Part shown: positions 1 through 6,481 of the stretch, piece by piece
Layout: every line of letters starts with the position of its first letter
How positions within the stretch are numbered: the stretch's first letter is position 1
Assembly: GCA_026394025.1 (NCBI GenBank)
Contig: JAPKZC010001138.1
Span: 1-9,618 of the forward strand
Direction: 5' to 3'
Origin: Candidatus Solibacter sp.
Lineage (GTDB): Bacteria > Acidobacteriota > Terriglobia > Bryobacterales > Bryobacteraceae
Length of the DNA: 9,618 bases
Position numbers and translations under genes: made by a program
Notes under the pieces: generated by a model
Database searches by the model: none
Told to the model about the DNA's origin: nothing
Seen by the model: only the letters and a program-made list of their open reading frames with translations

Positions 1-120
1 GAGGTTGGCGAAGGCGGGGATCGCGATGGTCTTGACGGTCTTGGGGAGCATGTCGCCGTGGCCGGAGACGTGATAGCCGCACCCGGTGAGGGAAGAGACG
101 AGGAGTGTGAAAGATAGCAA
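1..120 (-). CDS. lptE: LPS-assembly lipoprotein LptE-like, N-terminal part (cut by left edge)
   Basis: The frame is open from about position 120 to the edge and gives 40 residues. They comprise a hydrophobic segment (LLSFTLLVSS), a lipobox L-T-G-C with the lipidated Cys at residue 14, then GYHVSGHGDMLPKTVKTIAI and PAFANL. The C-G-Y-H start followed by a lone 'LP..VKTIAIPAF' strand is characteristic of LptE, the outer-membrane lipoprotein that plugs LptD and helps insert lipopolysaccharide. The start is uncertain. TTG at 118-120 gives a signal peptide without a positive n-region and has no clear ribosome-binding site. The frame also stays open upstream through the adjacent inverted repeat, with another TTG at 166-168. 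The repeat arm ends at 121, so it may have replaced the original start region. The gene follows the Asd-like gene on the same strand. Family assignment is fairly good; the exact 5' end is not settled. Confidence 0.65.
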   Translation of the reverse strand, partial: MLSFTLLVSSLTGCGYHVSGHGDMLPKTVKTIAIPAFANL

Positions 121-263
121 TTCAACGCAGAGGCGCAGAGACGCAGAGATAAGCGCAGAGAAAGACAAATGCGAGAACAATTCGGCCGAAGGCGCAGATT
201 GCCGTTGCTCTTGCTTATGTGTTCTCTGCGCTTGTCTCTGCGTCTCTGCGCCTCTGCGTTGAA
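121..263. repeat. Long inverted repeat of CGCAGAG units (42-bp arms, 59-bp spacer)
   Basis: The left arm at 121-162 and the right arm at 222-263 are reverse complements over 42 bases with one mismatch (positions 150 and 234). Each arm is built of 8-base units of the form NCGCAGAG, closed by TTCAA at the outer end. The transcript of either strand could fold into a very stable stem. The element fills the gap between the Asd-like stop (273) and the lptE start region. Similar 'gcgcagag/acgcagag' runs are, as far as I recall, common as dispersed intergenic repeats in several bacterial groups. No transposase or target-site duplication is seen. It could be a non-autonomous mobile or REP-like element, an RNA-processing or attenuation site, or both. 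Confidence 0.85.
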
Positions 264-272
264 CTCGTTTTC

Positions 273-1286
273 TCATACCAGTTGGCGCGCCACGGCGACG
301 GCGTTCTCGGCGGCGAGGCGGACGTTATCGGCGACGAACCAGAGCCAGGCGGCCTCGGGGTGATTGCGATCCGGCGTAATGGCGCCCACGGCGATGCCTC
401 CCTGTCCGGCCTGGCCGACATTGGTGGGCGGTTCGAAATCGCCGCCGCGAACTTCGATGGACTCGATGGAGAGCGAGCTTTCGAGCGCCTCCATATCGGG
501 CGCGTCCATGAACTCCACCCAGGCCGAAAAGCTGTAACCGTGAAACACCGGAGCCTGGATGAGGCGCAGCGAGGGCATGGGTGCGCCTTCGCCATCGCCG
601 GGGAGCGCCAGCAGGCTGGCCAGGTGACGCTCAATCCGCATTTCGGATTCTTCCAGGGAGACCGGCGCTTCCTCGCCGTAGCGCGCCAGCATGTTGAAGC
701 TGAGCTGTGTGTCGAAGACGGCCTTCGGCAGGTTCTTGAAGGAGAGCACGCTTACCGTCTGCTGCTGCAACTCATGCACGCCCAGGACGCCGTGTTCGCT
801 GGCGGGGGCGAAGATCTGAATCACCGAACTACGAACCGGATCGTTGGCGTGCAGGCGGCGAAGGAAGAGGGCGATGGCGATGGCCGCGGGGTGGGCGATG
901 ACGTGGACCGCCACATCGTCGGCGTCTTCCACCAGGACGGATTCCACCATCGGTGCGCGCAGGCGGGCGTCGGGGCGCTCCTCGGCGGTGTAGGTGAGAT
1001 CGATCACGGCGGCCTCCGGCGGATCGCCCAGAAGTTCCAGGGTCTGGCGGCTGGATTCGGCGTTGCCGGCGAGGATTACGGCGCGGGTGTCGAGCAAGCT
1101 CTCCGCATTGAGACCGGTGACGATGCTGGGCTCGTCGCCGACGCGGGTGAGCGCGCCTGATTCTTCGTCCACGGCGGCCACCAGGCGCAGCGAAAGAGCG
1201 GCGCCGGTGGTGGCCACGATGTCGCGGACCTCGCGGGCCAGCAGGGATTCGCTGCCGATGAGGGCAACGGTCGGTGCGTTAGGCAA
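273..1286 (-). CDS. Aspartate-semialdehyde-dehydrogenase-like protein lacking catalytic residues (USG-1-like)
   Basis: The 337-aa protein aligns by eye with Asd along its whole length. It has an N-terminal Rossmann-like start VALIGSESLLAREV, an active-site region VIAHPAAIAIALFLRRL (129-145), SEHGVLGVHELQQQT (163-177), a hinge APVFHGYSFSAWVEF (245-259) and the C-terminal helix FVADNVRLAAENAV. Key residues are changed. The NADP loop GxxGxxG keeps only its first Gly. The NPNC Cys position is Ala135, and the protein has no Cys at all. The GH histidine of the hinge is Tyr251. It is therefore unlikely to reduce aspartyl phosphate and resembles the non-catalytic USG-1 group. The start is TTG at 1286, preceded by GGAG at a 7-nt distance; the first 8 bp overlap pssA. 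Coupled expression with phospholipid genes suggests an envelope or scaffold role, which is inference only. Confidence 0.85.
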   Translation of the reverse strand: MPNAPTVALIGSESLLAREVRDIVATTGAALSLRLVAAVDEESGALTRVGDEPSIVTGLNAESLLDTRAVILAGNAESSRQTLELLGDPPEAAVIDLTYTAEERPDARLRAPMVESVLVEDADDVAVHVIAHPAAIAIALFLRRLHANDPVRSSVIQIFAPASEHGVLGVHELQQQTVSVLSFKNLPKAVFDTQLSFNMLARYGEEAPVSLEESEMRIERHLASLLALPGDGEGAPMPSLRLIQAPVFHGYSFSAWVEFMDAPDMEALESSLSIESIEVRGGDFEPPTNVGQAGQGGIAVGAITPDRNHPEAAWLWFVADNVRLAAENAVAVARQLV

Positions 1287-2163
1287 GCTTGATCTCCGGG
1301 GTTCGGGGCGCGGGCTTCAGGCGGCGGCGCAGGATGCCGCCGAGGCGGATCAGGATGCCGCTGGCCACGTAAGTCGTGGTCATGGCGAGAAACAGAAGCT
1401 GCGCGTAGTTCCACACGCCGTAGATGAACCCGCCCACCAGGATGATGATGAGCGGCGAATAGGCTTTACTGAAACTGATCCCTTTGAAACTGTAGTAGCG
1501 CCAGGTGCTCACCATGAGGAAACCGAGCAGCAAGAGCAGCGCGAGCCAGGCCACGGAGAGCGGCCACCATGCGAGCGGCTGCGAATCGCAGGCCCAGACC
1601 ACGGCGGCCACCATGGCGGCGGCGGCCGGGATGGGGAGTCCGACGAAATATTTGCGGTCGGGGCGGCCGGGGTTCTTGGGGATGGGATTCACCTGCACGT
1701 TGAAGCGGGCCAGGCGGCAGGCGCCGCAGAGCAGAAAGAGGAAGGCGATGAAGTAGCCGGCGTTGAAGATCTGTCCGCGCAACTTTTCGCCGATGATGGG
1801 CTCGATGAACTGCACGCCCCAGGCAAAAGCGAGCACTGCGGGCGCCAGTCCGAAGCTGATCACGTCGGCAAGGGAATCCATTTCGCGGCCGAATGCGCTG
1901 GTGGTATTGGTCATGCGCGCGATGCGGCCGTCGAGACCGTCCAGTACCACGGCGGCGGCGATGGCCTGGGCGGCCACGGTGAAGTGCTCGGGTCCGCCGG
2001 AAGATCCGCTGGCGACCAGCATGGCTCCCTGGAAGGCGCGGAGGATGGAGACATAGCCTAGGAAGATGTTGCCGGCGGTGAAGAGGGTGGGCAGAACGTA
2101 GGCGGCCTTGCGGGGCCGGCGTTCCGGGGATTGGGGGTCTACGAACCGGTCTTTTAGAGTCAT
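1279..2163 (-). CDS. pssA: CDP-diacylglycerol-serine O-phosphatidyltransferase
   Basis: This integral membrane enzyme transfers the phosphatidyl group of CDP-diacylglycerol to L-serine, giving phosphatidylserine. The 294-aa protein carries the full CDP-alcohol phosphotransferase signature: D75-G-L-D78-G79-R-I-A82-R83, eight residues, then G92-x3-D96-x3-D100. These Asp residues bind the metal and the CDP substrate. Several hydrophobic segments follow (about 20-42, 62-76, 103-122, 133-150, 172-192, 198-218, 236-270), with a basic C-terminus (RRRLK), fitting the polytopic family. The chosen ATG at 2163 is preceded by GGAAG and overlaps the psd stop as ATGA. The frame continues upstream to 2244, but that extension is Arg-rich and lies inside psd. 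The next gene overlaps its 3' end by 8 bp. The product is the substrate of the Psd encoded immediately upstream. Confidence 0.95.
   Translation of the reverse strand: MTLKDRFVDPQSPERRPRKAAYVLPTLFTAGNIFLGYVSILRAFQGAMLVASGSSGGPEHFTVAAQAIAAAVVLDGLDGRIARMTNTTSAFGREMDSLADVISFGLAPAVLAFAWGVQFIEPIIGEKLRGQIFNAGYFIAFLFLLCGACRLARFNVQVNPIPKNPGRPDRKYFVGLPIPAAAAMVAAVVWACDSQPLAWWPLSVAWLALLLLLGFLMVSTWRYYSFKGISFSKAYSPLIIILVGGFIYGVWNYAQLLFLAMTTTYVASGILIRLGGILRRRLKPAPRTPEIKLA
1294..1297 (-). promoter_or_regulatory. Ribosome-binding site fixing the TTG start of the Asd-like gene
   Basis: The minus strand reads GGAG here, 7 bases before a TTG codon at 1286-1284. It lies inside the 3' end of pssA, as expected for a translationally coupled gene. 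No ATG or GTG start is better placed ahead of the Rossmann-like first strand. Confidence 0.55.
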
Positions 2164-2834
2164 TGGGACTTCCGATCGAGGCGTCGCGCGATGATGCTGG
2201 AGCCGGCGGCCACGCGTTGGCCGGGCCGGACGGTGATTTCCCACTCCGGTCCGAACAGGACGTCGCAGCGCGAGCCGAATTTGATCAGGCCGATACGCTG
2301 GCCGATGGCAACCTGATCGCCGGCCTTCTTGTCGAAGACGATGCGGCGCGCGATCAGGCCCGCGATCTGTTTGAAGACGACGGTGGTGCCGTCGCCGGTG
2401 ACGGTGACGATGTTCTGTTCGTTATCGCGCGAGCACTCCTCGCGGCTGGCCACCAGGAACTTGCCCTCCCGATACTGCACCTTCTCGATGACGCCGCCGA
2501 TGGGGGTGCGGTTCACGTGAACGTCGAACACGTTCAGAAAGATACTCAGGCGATTGAGCCCGCCCTCGGGTTTGACGGCGACCACCTTGCCGTCGGCGGG
2601 CGAGACGGCGACCGGCCCGGAGGGTATCTCGCGGTCGGGATCGCGGAAGAAATAGAGGCAGAAGAGGGCCAGGATGGCCATGGGAGCCGCAAACCACGGC
2701 CCGGCGAGCCCAAAAACAAGGGCCCCCGCGGCGCACAGGGCGAGCGCGTAGTAGATACCAGTGGATACGATCTTCAAACTACTATTTTCGCATGGACGGG
2801 GGGGGCCATTGTCTAAAGAGGTCCCAGGGGGCAT
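2160..2834 (-). CDS. psd: Phosphatidylserine decarboxylase proenzyme, short PSD-A type
   Basis: The enzyme decarboxylates phosphatidylserine to phosphatidylethanolamine. It is made as a proenzyme that cleaves itself between Gly187 and Ser188 in IKFGSR, leaving a pyruvoyl group on the new alpha chain. The 224-aa length fits the short PSD-A class. A hydrophobic N-terminal segment (about 27-62) anchors it, followed by FFRDP (62-66), SPADGK with D81, and DVHVNRTPI with H106. D81, H106 and S188 are the expected Asp-His-Ser residues for self-cleavage. The start is unsure. ATG at 2834 has no Shine-Dalgarno, and the first 19 residues (MPPGTSLDNGPPRP...) do not look like the family. TTG at 2777, just before KIVSTGIYYALAL, is an alternative, and the promoter predicted for the divergent receptor gene lies between the two. 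The stop overlaps the pssA start. Confidence 0.93.
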   Translation of the reverse strand: MPPGTSLDNGPPRPCENSSLKIVSTGIYYALALCAAGALVFGLAGPWFAAPMAILALFCLYFFRDPDREIPSGPVAVSPADGKVVAVKPEGGLNRLSIFLNVFDVHVNRTPIGGVIEKVQYREGKFLVASREECSRDNEQNIVTVTGDGTTVVFKQIAGLIARRIVFDKKAGDQVAIGQRIGLIKFGSRCDVLFGPEWEITVRPGQRVAAGSSIIARRLDRKSQ

Positions 2835-2837
2835 AAT
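2809..2837 (+). promoter_or_regulatory. Candidate sigma70-type promoter for the receptor gene
   Basis: TTGTCT at 2809-2814 (4 of 6 to the -35 consensus) and CATAAT at 2832-2837 (5 of 6 to the -10 consensus) are separated by exactly 17 bases. Transcription would begin near 2844 and give a leader of roughly 45 bases before the receptor ATG. The site overlaps the weakly supported 5' end of psd on the other strand. An outward -35-like TTGACG (minus strand, 2891-2886) exists for psd, but no good -10 follows it. Confidence 0.4.
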
Positions 2838-2880
2838 CTATCTGGATCATCAGGATATTCAGGTTCGAACATTGCTTTAT

Positions 2881-2885
2881 GGGGG
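2881..2885 (+). promoter_or_regulatory. G-rich ribosome-binding site deciding the receptor start
   Basis: GGGGG stands 5 bases before the ATG at 2891. An earlier in-frame ATG at 2879 would place this stretch inside the coding sequence and has no Shine-Dalgarno of its own. The start at 2891 also gives a classical signal peptide (MRNIR followed by a hydrophobic core). Confidence 0.5.
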
Positions 2886-2890
2886 CGTCA

Positions 2891-5800
2891 ATGCGAAACA
2901 TCCGATTCCTCATGCTGATTGGTGCCTGCGCGGTGGCAAACCTGCTGGCGCAAACCGACCGCGGTGTCATCACCGGCACGGTGAAGGACGCGAGCGGGGC
3001 GGTTGTGCCCGGCGCGCAGATTACGGCGATCCAGACCAGCACCAACGCCAAGTTTCAGACGAAGACGACCACCTCGGGGGATTTCACCGTGCCGTCGCTG
3101 CCGGTGGGAACGTACCAGGTCCGGGTCGAAAACACAGGCTTCAAGACGCATCTCGCTAGCAACGTAGTGGTGGCCGCCGGAGCGACCGTACCGCTGGAGG
3201 TGTCGATGGAATTGGGTACCACGCAACAGACGGTGGAGGTGGCGGCCAACGCGCAGCTATTGCAGACCGAGGCGGGCCGCGTGGCCACGGAGGTGTCCAG
3301 CCGGTTGGTGGACGAACTGCCGGTGGTGGTGAACGGCGCGGTGCGCAGCCCGTTCGACCTGTCGGCCAGCGCGGCGGAGGTGAACTCGACCGGCCAGTAC
3401 CGGGTGGGCGGAGGCCGGGGCGGCGCTTACGGTATGACGCTCGACGGGACGGCGGTTACCACTGCCGGCCAATTGGACGGCAACGGGGTCACCTGGACGC
3501 AGATCAATACCCCCTCGGTAGATGCCATCACCGAACTCACCGTGACCTCCGGCGGCTTTAAGGCCGACATGGGCCACGCTTCCGGCGGCTCGGTGAGTTT
3601 CGTCTCCAAGAGCGGCACCAACCAGTTTCATGGGACCGCCTACGAGTTCCTGCGCAACCAGGTGCTGGACGCCAAGGGCTTTTTCGGAGCCACCAAACCG
3701 GTTTACAAACAGAACGATTTCGGAGCTACGGCGGGCGGACCGGTGCGCATTCCAAAGCTGTACAACGGTAAGGACAAGACGTTCTTCTTCGTCTCCTACG
3801 AAGGTTTCCGCAACCGCGCGGGGGCTACGGTCTCCCCCTATAGTGTGCCGCCCCAGGAGTTCTTCACGGGCGACCTCCGCAACTATGTGGATGGCACTGG
3901 CAAGATGTACCAGATTTACGATCCGGCTACGACGGCGCTCGTCGGCGGCTCCTACATCAGGAACCCGTTCCCGAATAACCAGATTCCGCAGACGCGGATC
4001 GATCCGGTTTCGAAATCCATCATCGGGTTCGTCCAACCGTTGTTGAAACCGAACGTTGCGGGACTCGTGGCGGGCACCTCCGGCTACACTCGCAACAATT
4101 ACACTTCCGCCGGCAGCACCATCTCGCCGAACAACAAATTCAGCGCCAAGGGCGACCAGATACTGACCTCTAAGCAGAGGGTCTCGTTCTTCTTTGAGCG
4201 AACCAGGCAGAAGGACCTGTATGGACCCACCGGCGCTCCGGGACTGCCCGCGCCTTTGTCCGGCAGCCCGGGGTACAACCAGTCGGACGTTTACCGCATC
4301 AGTCACGACTGGACCATCTCGCCGACCTTGCTGAACCGCTTCTATGCCGGTGGCAATAACTGGTCGCAGAACCATGGGTCGTTCGCGACCTTCAGCGGGG
4401 CGCCGCAGGCCCAGGGGCTTTCCACCGTGGCAACCGGCTGGAAAGAGAAAGGGATCTGCATACCGAACTATCCCGACTGTAACGTGAACTTTCCGCAAGT
4501 CAATTTTTCCGGCAGCGAGTTTACCAACTGGGGACAGCCCGCGCCCAACGGTTCGGATAACATCGTGGTGGAATTCCATGACGACATGACCAAGAGCATG
4601 GGCCGCCATACCTTCAAGTGGGGCTACTTCTACAACAACACTCACTACAACGGCTTCGGATTGCAGAACATGGCGGGGAACGTGACCTTCCAGGCGCTGA
4701 ATACGGGCGTCCCGCTGATCACCAGCCAGGCCACCGGAGGGGGGAGCGCATTCGCATCCTTCCTGCTGGGGCAGGTGTCCGGCTATGGCCTCGACACGCC
4801 GCGATACCTGGCCACCATGTTCCGCACCAACCAAATGTACTTTCAGGACGACTGGCGCGTGTCTTCGAAGCTCACCGTGAATCTTGGCCTGCGCGTTGAA
4901 TTCAACGGGCCGCCGATGGTGGGCGAGGACCAGATGCGCGATCTGGACATGGGCTTGGCTAATCCTGGTGCGGGCGGACTGCCGGGAGCGCTGATTTTCG
5001 CCGGCACTGGTTCCGGGAGGCAGGGCAGGCGCACCCTGGTGGATGGCTGGCACGGCTTCGGCCCGCGGCTGGGTTTCGCTTACTCCCTGAGTAGCAAGAC
5101 GGCGATTCGGGGCGCCGCTTCGCGGAGCTTCGGGCCCATCACTTACGTGGGTAGCTCGTCGCACAACCTGGGAATCATCCAGCGGCTCAGTGTCAACGAC
5201 CAGAGCCAGGGGCTGAGCCCGCTTTGGGTGTTGCAGAATGGGGCGCCGGCGTGGGCCCAGGTGCCCAATATCAATCCCTCGGTCGGCAACGGCTCAAACG
5301 TCCCCTATTACAACGGGAAAGCGGCCAGCACGCCATCGGATGACCTGACGTACGCGTTCAACATCGAACGCCAGCTTACCGCCAACTCGATGGTGGAGGT
5401 CGGTTACCTGGGTATGCTCGCCGCGGGCATCCAGTCTTCACTGCTGGCATACAACCAGATCTACTATCCCCGGCTGCCGGCCAACCTCAGCCCGTTCACG
5501 GCATCGGGCCGCACCCTGCTGAACTCGCAGGTGGGCTCGGCAGTTGCCAACGCGGCGGGAGTGGTGGCGCCCTGGTCCGGCTTCAACCAACTGTGGGGCA
5601 CGGGGTCGACCGTGGCGCAATCGCTCCGCCCTTTCCCGCAGTATTCGGCGGTCGATACCATCAACGGCCAGGGCGACCGCATCGGCCACTCCACCTATCA
5701 TTCCATGCAGGTGAAGTTCTCACACCGCTACTCCGCGGGCCTCACCGTGCAGGCGTCGTACGTGCTCTCGAAGTTGCTGACCGACGCCGACAGCGGCGGC

Positions 5801-6397
5801 GGCACGCCGGAAGACCACTACAACCGCCGTCTGGAGAAGTCGATCGCCTCCTACGACCAGACCCACGTGGTGAAGATCAACTATGTCTATGAGTTGCCCT
5901 TTGGAAAGGGAAGGAGATTCCTGACACAGAAGGGCGTAGCCAACGCCATTGTGGGCGGCTGGCGCTTCTCGGGGATTCAGAACTACCAAAGCGGGACTCC
6001 GTTTGGCTTGGGAACCACGGTGAGCTTCCCCATCTTTAACGGCGGTAACCGGCCCACCGTGCCGACCTACGACGGTTGGCGCGGCGGCATCGCCGGGAGT
6101 AAGTTCGATCCCGCGGTGGACAAGTTCCTGCAGCCGGCTTCCTTCTTCGGCACGCAGCCCACCGACGCCCTGGGAACCCTGCCGGGCCTCAGCGAGGCCA
6201 TCTCCCTGGCGAAGAGCATCACGATCAAGGAGCAAAGCCATCTGGACTTCCGCTGGGAGACCTTCAACCTGCTGAACCGGACCATTTTTGGCGGGTTGAG
6301 CGGGGGCGGCACGCTGCAAAACGCCAACTTCGGCCTGTGGCGCACACAATCGAACTCCGGGCGCCGCATGCAGCTCTCACTGAAACTCTACTGGTAG
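2891..6397 (+). CDS. Oar-like outer-membrane receptor with carboxypeptidase-regulatory domain
   Basis: The 1168-aa protein starts with a Sec signal peptide (MRNIR, hydrophobic core to about residue 20). A carboxypeptidase-regulatory-like beta-sandwich follows at about 24-110 (GVITGTVKDASGAVVPGAQI ... GDFTVPSLPVGTYQVRVENTGF). A plug-like region spans about 115-245, with SVDAITELTVTSGGFKADMG and SGGSVSFVSKSGTNQFHGTA. A long beta-barrel takes up the rest and ends in LSLKLYW, the aromatic C-terminus expected by the BAM machinery. The family motif NPFPNNQIP..RIDPVSKSII lies at about 358-378. Cys523 and Cys530 may form a loop disulfide. Such receptors form large paralogous sets in acidobacteria and are thought to import or bind large substrates in a TonB-dependent way; no substrate can be named. 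The gene is divergent from psd, and the enzyme gene begins 84 bp downstream. Confidence 0.93.
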   Translation: MRNIRFLMLIGACAVANLLAQTDRGVITGTVKDASGAVVPGAQITAIQTSTNAKFQTKTTTSGDFTVPSLPVGTYQVRVENTGFKTHLASNVVVAAGATVPLEVSMELGTTQQTVEVAANAQLLQTEAGRVATEVSSRLVDELPVVVNGAVRSPFDLSASAAEVNSTGQYRVGGGRGGAYGMTLDGTAVTTAGQLDGNGVTWTQINTPSVDAITELTVTSGGFKADMGHASGGSVSFVSKSGTNQFHGTAYEFLRNQVLDAKGFFGATKPVYKQNDFGATAGGPVRIPKLYNGKDKTFFFVSYEGFRNRAGATVSPYSVPPQEFFTGDLRNYVDGTGKMYQIYDPATTALVGGSYIRNPFPNNQIPQTRIDPVSKSIIGFVQPLLKPNVAGLVAGTSGYTRNNYTSAGSTISPNNKFSAKGDQILTSKQRVSFFFERTRQKDLYGPTGAPGLPAPLSGSPGYNQSDVYRISHDWTISPTLLNRFYAGGNNWSQNHGSFATFSGAPQAQGLSTVATGWKEKGICIPNYPDCNVNFPQVNFSGSEFTNWGQPAPNGSDNIVVEFHDDMTKSMGRHTFKWGYFYNNTHYNGFGLQNMAGNVTFQALNTGVPLITSQATGGGSAFASFLLGQVSGYGLDTPRYLATMFRTNQMYFQDDWRVSSKLTVNLGLRVEFNGPPMVGEDQMRDLDMGLANPGAGGLPGALIFAGTGSGRQGRRTLVDGWHGFGPRLGFAYSLSSKTAIRGAASRSFGPITYVGSSSHNLGIIQRLSVNDQSQGLSPLWVLQNGAPAWAQVPNINPSVGNGSNVPYYNGKAASTPSDDLTYAFNIERQLTANSMVEVGYLGMLAAGIQSSLLAYNQIYYPRLPANLSPFTASGRTLLNSQVGSAVANAAGVVAPWSGFNQLWGTGSTVAQSLRPFPQYSAVDTINGQGDRIGHSTYHSMQVKFSHRYSAGLTVQASYVLSKLLTDADSGGGTPEDHYNRRLEKSIASYDQTHVVKINYVYELPFGKGRRFLTQKGVANAIVGGWRFSGIQNYQSGTPFGLGTTVSFPIFNGGNRPTVPTYDGWRGGIAGSKFDPAVDKFLQPASFFGTQPTDALGTLPGLSEAISLAKSITIKEQSHLDFRWETFNLLNRTIFGGLSGGGTLQNANFGLWRTQSNSGRRMQLSLKLYW

Positions 6398-6402
6398 TCC
6401 TG

Positions 6403-6430
6403 GCGTGGGTGGGGTAGCCTCCGCCCACGC
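6403..6430 (+). terminator. Hairpin after the receptor gene (no U-tract)
   Basis: GCGTGGGTGG (6403-6412) pairs with CCGCCCACGC (6421-6430) over 10 bp with one G-U wobble and an 8-base loop, five bases after the receptor stop. There is no run of T after the stem, so it is not a classical intrinsic terminator. It may stabilise the receptor mRNA or partly separate expression of the two genes. Confidence 0.4.
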
Positions 6431-6481
6431 ATTACGCTATGTTGCGGTCAGGATCCCAAAGTACACACGATCGAGAAGACT

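Noticed and set aside
121..162. Short CGCAGAG direct repeats considered as a CRISPR or iteron array.
   Set aside because: Units are only about 8 bp with no spacers, and they are mirrored in the second arm; better explained as one arm of an inverted repeat.
219..2061. Two long plus-strand frames (219-1160 and 994-2061) opposite the Asd-like and pssA genes.
   Set aside because: Low-complexity Gly/His/Asp/Arg-rich translations with no domain; the minus strand holds clear family members over the same bases.
2163..2816. Plus-strand 217-codon frame opposite psd.
   Set aside because: Complement of psd codons, rich in Asp/Gly/Ala; no motif or start signal.
2839..2857. Imperfect palindrome TATCTGG-ATCAT-CAGGATA between psd and the receptor gene, considered as an operator.
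   Set aside because: Only five of seven positions pair and no regulator gene is present; too weak to list.
3257..5164. A 635-codon open frame on the minus strand opposite the receptor gene.
   Set aside because: It is Arg/Ala/Gly/His-rich with no recognisable domain and lies entirely antisense to a well-supported gene; long shadow frames are expected in GC-rich DNA with strong third-position bias.
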